Shown here: positions 6,444 to 9,648 of the stretch, piece by piece | Position numbering within the stretch: the stretch's first letter is position 1 | How the letters are laid out: every line of letters starts with the position of its first letter | Assembly (NCBI GenBank): GCA_002293365.1 | Contig: DBDD01000340.1 | Location: 1-9,648 of the forward strand | Origin: Christensenella sp. UBA941 | GTDB lineage: Bacteria > Bacillota > Clostridia > Christensenellales > UBA941 | Length of the DNA stretch: 9,648 nt | Reading direction: 5' to 3' | Notes under the pieces: generated by a model | The model's database searches: none | The model's input: only the letters and a program-made list of their open reading frames with translations | Told to the model about the DNA's origin: nothing | Position numbers and translations under genes: made by a program

Positions 6444-7628
6444 ATGAGAGAAACTATCGCTGGCGCTAAAATGAAGTTACTTGATTTACTTACAAACGGA
6501 GCTGATATCGACGCGCTTTGTAACTGCGTCGCGGAATGCATCCGCAACCCGGTTGCGCTGACATTGCCCACACGAACGATTATCGGGCGTTCGGAAAACT
6601 ATTCAAAAGAGCTGCTCAACGAATATACAAAGCCGGACAAGCTGATGGCCGAAAGCGAATATCACGAGATGGAAAAAGCGTTTTTCGACAACTTCAGCAC
6701 GGGAAAAGCAAAAATTCATCTTTGGCCGTATACGCATTACAAGCATCTAAATTGCGGCTGCATCTATAAAAACAAATTTGTCGCGGTTCTCGACAGCCCG
6801 CTTGTAAACGATTTGCCGACTCCCTCACAAATGGCCATCTATGAAAACGCCGCCGCGATATTCGTCGTGGCAATGAAGTGCCAGAACATGCTCAAAAGTG
6901 CGGAAAACCAACCTATGCATACCTTTCTTGCATCGCTTGTGAGCGGGAGAATCAACTTTGATTTTCAAAAGCTCGACATGAGGGAAGCCATTTTCGATAC
7001 GACGAAACAATTCCAGCTCGTTTGGCTTTTAACGCGCGACGGCGCGGACAGAGAACAACTGGAGCCGATACTGAATAATTTTTGCGCAGCTCAAAAAAAC
7101 TGGTGGTGCGTTCCGCATGAAGACGGTTTTGTCATTCTGCTGGTACCCGGCGAGAGCGGCGCCTTACAAAAGTTGACCGACATTTTTATCGAGCGGCTGC
7201 GCATGTGCGTGTCAGACGAATTTTCAAATTTGCGAGATACTGCGCTGCATTTGGATTTAGCGCGTATGGCGCTTAGATACGCGGCTTATGCCAACGAGCA
7301 GAAAAACATGGTTACTGTGGACAACTACAAGGCAATTATCGCGTATTCGTACGCCCACGCCAATTCAGGACTACGTATTTTTTCAAACAATATCATTGAA
7401 AACATGAAAGAGTATGACCAAAAATACGGTACGCAATTCCTGGAAACGCTTCGAGTCTGCATCCATTACAATCACGATACTCGCCTTATGGCTCAGAAGC
7501 TTAAAATACACAAGAATACGGTCTTCTACCGTCTGCGGCAGATGAACGAGCTTTTTGGCTTCGACTTAAAAAACGTGCAGCAGCAGGCCAATCTTCTTTT
7601 GGCTCTTTGCATCGAATATCACAAATAA
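6444..7628 (+). CDS. PucR/CdaR-family transcriptional regulator (394 aa)
   Basis: The C-terminal 61 residues (334-394) form the PucR-type helix-turn-helix: LRVCIHYN, then LKIHKNTVFYRLRQMNELFG, the most conserved part of this family. The N-terminal region (about 20-130) has the PAS/GAF-like look of the sensory segment in clostridial members, and the middle (about 170-300) is the GGDEF-like linker often seen there. PucR proteins control purine catabolism in Bacillus; relatives control sugar-acid and amino-acid pathways. Here the gene is divergent from the hydroxylase operon and convergent with the maturation genes, so control of the molybdenum enzyme is very likely. The start is uncertain: neither the ATG at 6444 nor the one at 6471 has a good ribosome binding site. 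Its coding sequence looks lower in GC than the hydroxylase genes. Whether it activates or represses cannot be read from the sequence. Confidence 0.9.
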   Translation: MRETIAGAKMKLLDLLTNGADIDALCNCVAECIRNPVALTLPTRTIIGRSENYSKELLNEYTKPDKLMAESEYHEMEKAFFDNFSTGKAKIHLWPYTHYKHLNCGCIYKNKFVAVLDSPLVNDLPTPSQMAIYENAAAIFVVAMKCQNMLKSAENQPMHTFLASLVSGRINFDFQKLDMREAIFDTTKQFQLVWLLTRDGADREQLEPILNNFCAAQKNWWCVPHEDGFVILLVPGESGALQKLTDIFIERLRMCVSDEFSNLRDTALHLDLARMALRYAAYANEQKNMVTVDNYKAIIAYSYAHANSGLRIFSNNIIENMKEYDQKYGTQFLETLRVCIHYNHDTRLMAQKLKIHKNTVFYRLRQMNELFGFDLKNVQQQANLLLALCIEYHK

Positions 7629-7652
7629 GCTAAGTTTTCTTATGTTGAGCCG

Positions 7653-8660
7653 CTATTTACCCGCCCGCTCCTTAATGAGCTCGGCGGCGATGCTCACGGC
7701 AATCTCCTGAGGGGTTTCCGCCCCGATATCCAGGCCGATGGGCGTCGTAATGCGAGCCAAGTCATCATCCGTGAAGCCCATGACGCGCAGATTCGCGAAC
7801 ACGGCGGCGGATTTTTTACGGCTGCCGATTACGCCGATATAGCGAGCGGGCGTTTTTAGCATCTGCGCCTGTACGAGCTGATCATCCTTATGACCACGCG
7901 TGACGACGACAACATAGTCCTCGCTCGTCACTTTGATGTAGTCGGCAATGCGGGCGTTGTCGATGAGCATCGTTGCGAAGACGCCCGGAAACAGCTCCTT
8001 TCGCGCAAAATCCTCGCGATCCTCCAAGACAAAGCAGCGAAAATCCACCGCCGCCAGGACGGGAACCAGCGCTTGGGCGACATGCCCGCCGCCGAAGATA
8101 TATACGACGCCCGAGCGCACGAGCCGCTCGGAGTAGAATACGCGCCCGTTTATTTCAGCTTGGAAAGGCCTGTTTTGCAGGGCAGCGAGTATTTCTTCCG
8201 GCGCGTCTATGCCGAAAAGGCCGCTGTCCTTACCGAAAGCGCCCATGCCCCCACCTTTATCGGGGGTGATATCCTCGATCAACCAGCTTTGCTCCCCGCG
8301 CTTGAACAGCTTTTCGACTTTATCAGTAAGGGCGATAATTGATTCTTCCGGCGGGATATAGCGGAAATAAACGTAAACCTCGCCGCCGCAGATCATGCCC
8401 AAGTCCTGTATTTCGTTTTTGTGCAGCATGTAGCGCTCAAAGCGGGAGCATTTATCCCGCAGGACGGCCAGTGCCATTTGTTCGCTCCGGTGCTCCACCG
8501 CGCCGCCGCCTATCGTGCCGCAAGCGCGCCCGTCTTTGGCCACCAGCATTCGCGCGCCCGCACCTCTCGGCGTAGAGCCGCTGCCAGCAACTACTGTCGC
8601 CAAGACGCTTGCCTCCCCTTCGCGCGCCAGCTTGGCTATTGCTTTAAACAGTTCTCTCAT
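7653..8660 (-). CDS. xdhC: XdhC/CoxI-family molybdenum-cofactor maturation factor (335 aa)
   Basis: In Rhodobacter capsulatus, XdhC binds molybdenum cofactor, promotes its sulfuration and delivers it to apo-xanthine dehydrogenase without being part of the finished enzyme. The N-terminal XdhC/CoxI domain shows GSGSTPRGAGARM at 26-38 and GTIGGGAVE at 48-56, and CGGEV follows at 91-95. The C-terminal Rossmann domain has FGGGHVAQAL at 189-198, TRGHKDD at 254-260, IGVIGSRKK at 275-283 and PIGLDIGAETPQEIAVSI at 307-324. All family landmarks are present and length is normal. The start at 8660 has AGGAG 10 bases upstream, inside the end of the ABC ATPase gene, whose stop codon is 1 base away, so the two are translationally coupled. 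Its stop is 24 bases from the convergent PucR stop. The symbol follows the Rhodobacter usage; in E. coli xdhC means the Fe-S subunit. Confidence 0.93.
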   Translation of the reverse strand: MRELFKAIAKLAREGEASVLATVVAGSGSTPRGAGARMLVAKDGRACGTIGGGAVEHRSEQMALAVLRDKCSRFERYMLHKNEIQDLGMICGGEVYVYFRYIPPEESIIALTDKVEKLFKRGEQSWLIEDITPDKGGGMGAFGKDSGLFGIDAPEEILAALQNRPFQAEINGRVFYSERLVRSGVVYIFGGGHVAQALVPVLAAVDFRCFVLEDREDFARKELFPGVFATMLIDNARIADYIKVTSEDYVVVVTRGHKDDQLVQAQMLKTPARYIGVIGSRKKSAAVFANLRVMGFTDDDLARITTPIGLDIGAETPQEIAVSIAAELIKERAGK

Positions 8661-8661
8661 T

Positions 8662-9648
8662 CTATTCGCACTCCTTTTCGAGATACAAAAGCTGTATATT
8701 TGCGGGCGAAATCCCCAGCGCCTCCGGCATTATCTGCGGCTTGCGATCCTTGGCGAGCCTCCACCAGAGCACTGCGTCCTCCCGCTGATTTTCGTATTTG
8801 AAGCGGATGATCCACTCGAACGGCTCCTCCGTCTCGTCGAATATCTTAACGGGAAAGCGGTTTTGCGCGGCGTTCGGGTTGAAATAGTGCCCGCGCAGGC
8901 CGACGGCGCATATATCGTCTCGCACGGGCTTGGCGGTAGTCAGGCTAACGCCCCAATCGGGAACCGCAACTTCGTATTCGCCTGTCCTCACGGCGGCGGC
9001 GATGTTCTTACAGCCTGATATCTCGGCGGCTATTACGCTCTCCGGATCGGCAAAGAGCGCCTTTGTGGGCTTCAGGATGAGAATCCTCCCTGCGTTCATG
9101 ACGGCGATGCGTGAGCAGAGCCTGTACGCCTCCTCCCGGCTGTGCGTTACCATAAGTACGGGGCCGCCGTATTGCCCTAGCAGCGCCTTCATTTCGATTT
9201 GCAACAGCTCACGCAAGTGCGTGTCCAGCGCTGAAAACGGCTCGTCCAACATCAGGAGACGCGGCTTGTTCACGAGGATACGCGCCAAAGCGGCCCGCTG
9301 CTGCTGTCCGCCCGAAAGCTGGGATGGCTTATGCTGTAAAAGCCCATCTAAGCGAAGGAGTTCTGCGACCTCGTCGAGCCCCCGCTTCTTTTTCCGCATG
9401 TCCTTCTCATGGTATAGCCCGCAGAGGATGTTCTTCTCCACCGTCATATTCGGGAACAGCGCGTAGCTTTGGAACAGATAGCCCACCTTGCGCCTTTGCG
9501 GAGGCAGGTTTATCTTCTTCTCGCTATCGAAGAGCGTTTCGCCGTCCAGGACAACGCGGCCTTTGTCGGGAGTATCTATCCCGGCGATACAGCGCAGCGT
9601 CATGCTCTTGCCGCAGCCGGAGGCCCCCACGATCGCAACGCGCTGCCC
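8662..9648 (-). CDS. modC: ABC transporter ATP-binding protein, probably molybdate importer ModC (N-terminus beyond window)
   Basis: This is the cytoplasmic ATPase of an ABC importer, open at the right edge; 328 residues are visible and only the first few tens are missing. Counting from the edge, Walker A is GASGCGKS at 8-15, the Q-loop glutamine is Q60, the signature LSGGQ is at 111-115, Walker B LLMLDEP at 131-137, and the switch histidine is H169. The C-terminal third (about 205-328) contains VGLRGHYFNP, as in the regulatory tail of molybdate-type ATPases. An apparent GTG start at 9630 is only the valine before Walker A and should not be used. Coupling to xdhC and the nearby molybdenum enzyme argue for molybdate over sulfate, tungstate or polyamines; the permease and binding protein, if present, lie beyond the window. 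The ATPase call is certain, the substrate is inferred. Confidence 0.85.
   Translation of the reverse strand, partial: GQRVAIVGASGCGKSMTLRCIAGIDTPDKGRVVLDGETLFDSEKKINLPPQRRKVGYLFQSYALFPNMTVEKNILCGLYHEKDMRKKKRGLDEVAELLRLDGLLQHKPSQLSGGQQQRAALARILVNKPRLLMLDEPFSALDTHLRELLQIEMKALLGQYGGPVLMVTHSREEAYRLCSRIAVMNAGRILILKPTKALFADPESVIAAEISGCKNIAAAVRTGEYEVAVPDWGVSLTTAKPVRDDICAVGLRGHYFNPNAAQNRFPVKIFDETEEPFEWIIRFKYENQREDAVLWWRLAKDRKPQIMPEALGISPANIQLLYLEKECE

Noticed and set aside
7629..7652. Bidirectional terminator between the convergent genes
   Set aside because: Only a 4-base TAAG/CTTA stem is present, with no U-tract in either direction.

Overview
The window looks like part of a molybdenum-hydroxylase (xanthine dehydrogenase family) locus from an anaerobic bacterium. 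Strong AGGAGG ribosome binding sites, short coupled intergenic gaps, a PucR-type regulator and an oxygen-labile Fe-S-rich flavoprotein suggest a gut or sediment member of the Bacillota (Clostridia). This taxonomic guess rests on style alone. Coding regions are moderately GC-rich, and the two long non-coding stretches are clearly more AT-rich.

Layout from left to right. Positions 1-32 hold the first eleven codons or so of a minus-strand gene whose N-terminus reads like an Rrf2-family regulator. Positions 33-439 are non-coding, AT-rich, and contain several inverted repeats. Positions 440-6163 are a four-gene minus-strand operon, read right to left: a small multi-pass membrane protein, the [2Fe-2S] subunit, the molybdopterin catalytic subunit, and a 791-residue flavoprotein subunit. 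Positions 6164-6443 are a divergent regulatory region. Positions 6444-7628 encode a PucR-family activator or repressor on the plus strand. Convergent to it, on the minus strand, lie an XdhC-type maturation factor (7653-8660) and, 1 bp upstream of that, the ATPase of an ABC importer (8662 to the window edge), most likely for molybdate.

The genes make one module. The importer supplies molybdate, XdhC helps insert and sulfurate the molybdenum cofactor, the three-subunit enzyme hydroxylates a purine or similar N-heterocycle (or acts reductively), and the PucR protein probably senses the substrate. The physiological substrate cannot be fixed from the sequence.

The most striking feature is the flavoprotein subunit. 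A complete GltD/NfnB/YgfK-like NAD(P)-FAD-[4Fe-4S] oxidoreductase module of about 470 residues is inserted inside the FAD-binding domain of the hydroxylase. The entry point is the loop that, in 4-hydroxybenzoyl-CoA reductase-type subunits, carries an extra Fe-S cluster. This suggests an enzyme with two flavins and several Fe-S clusters, able to exchange electrons with NAD(P)H and perhaps ferredoxin.
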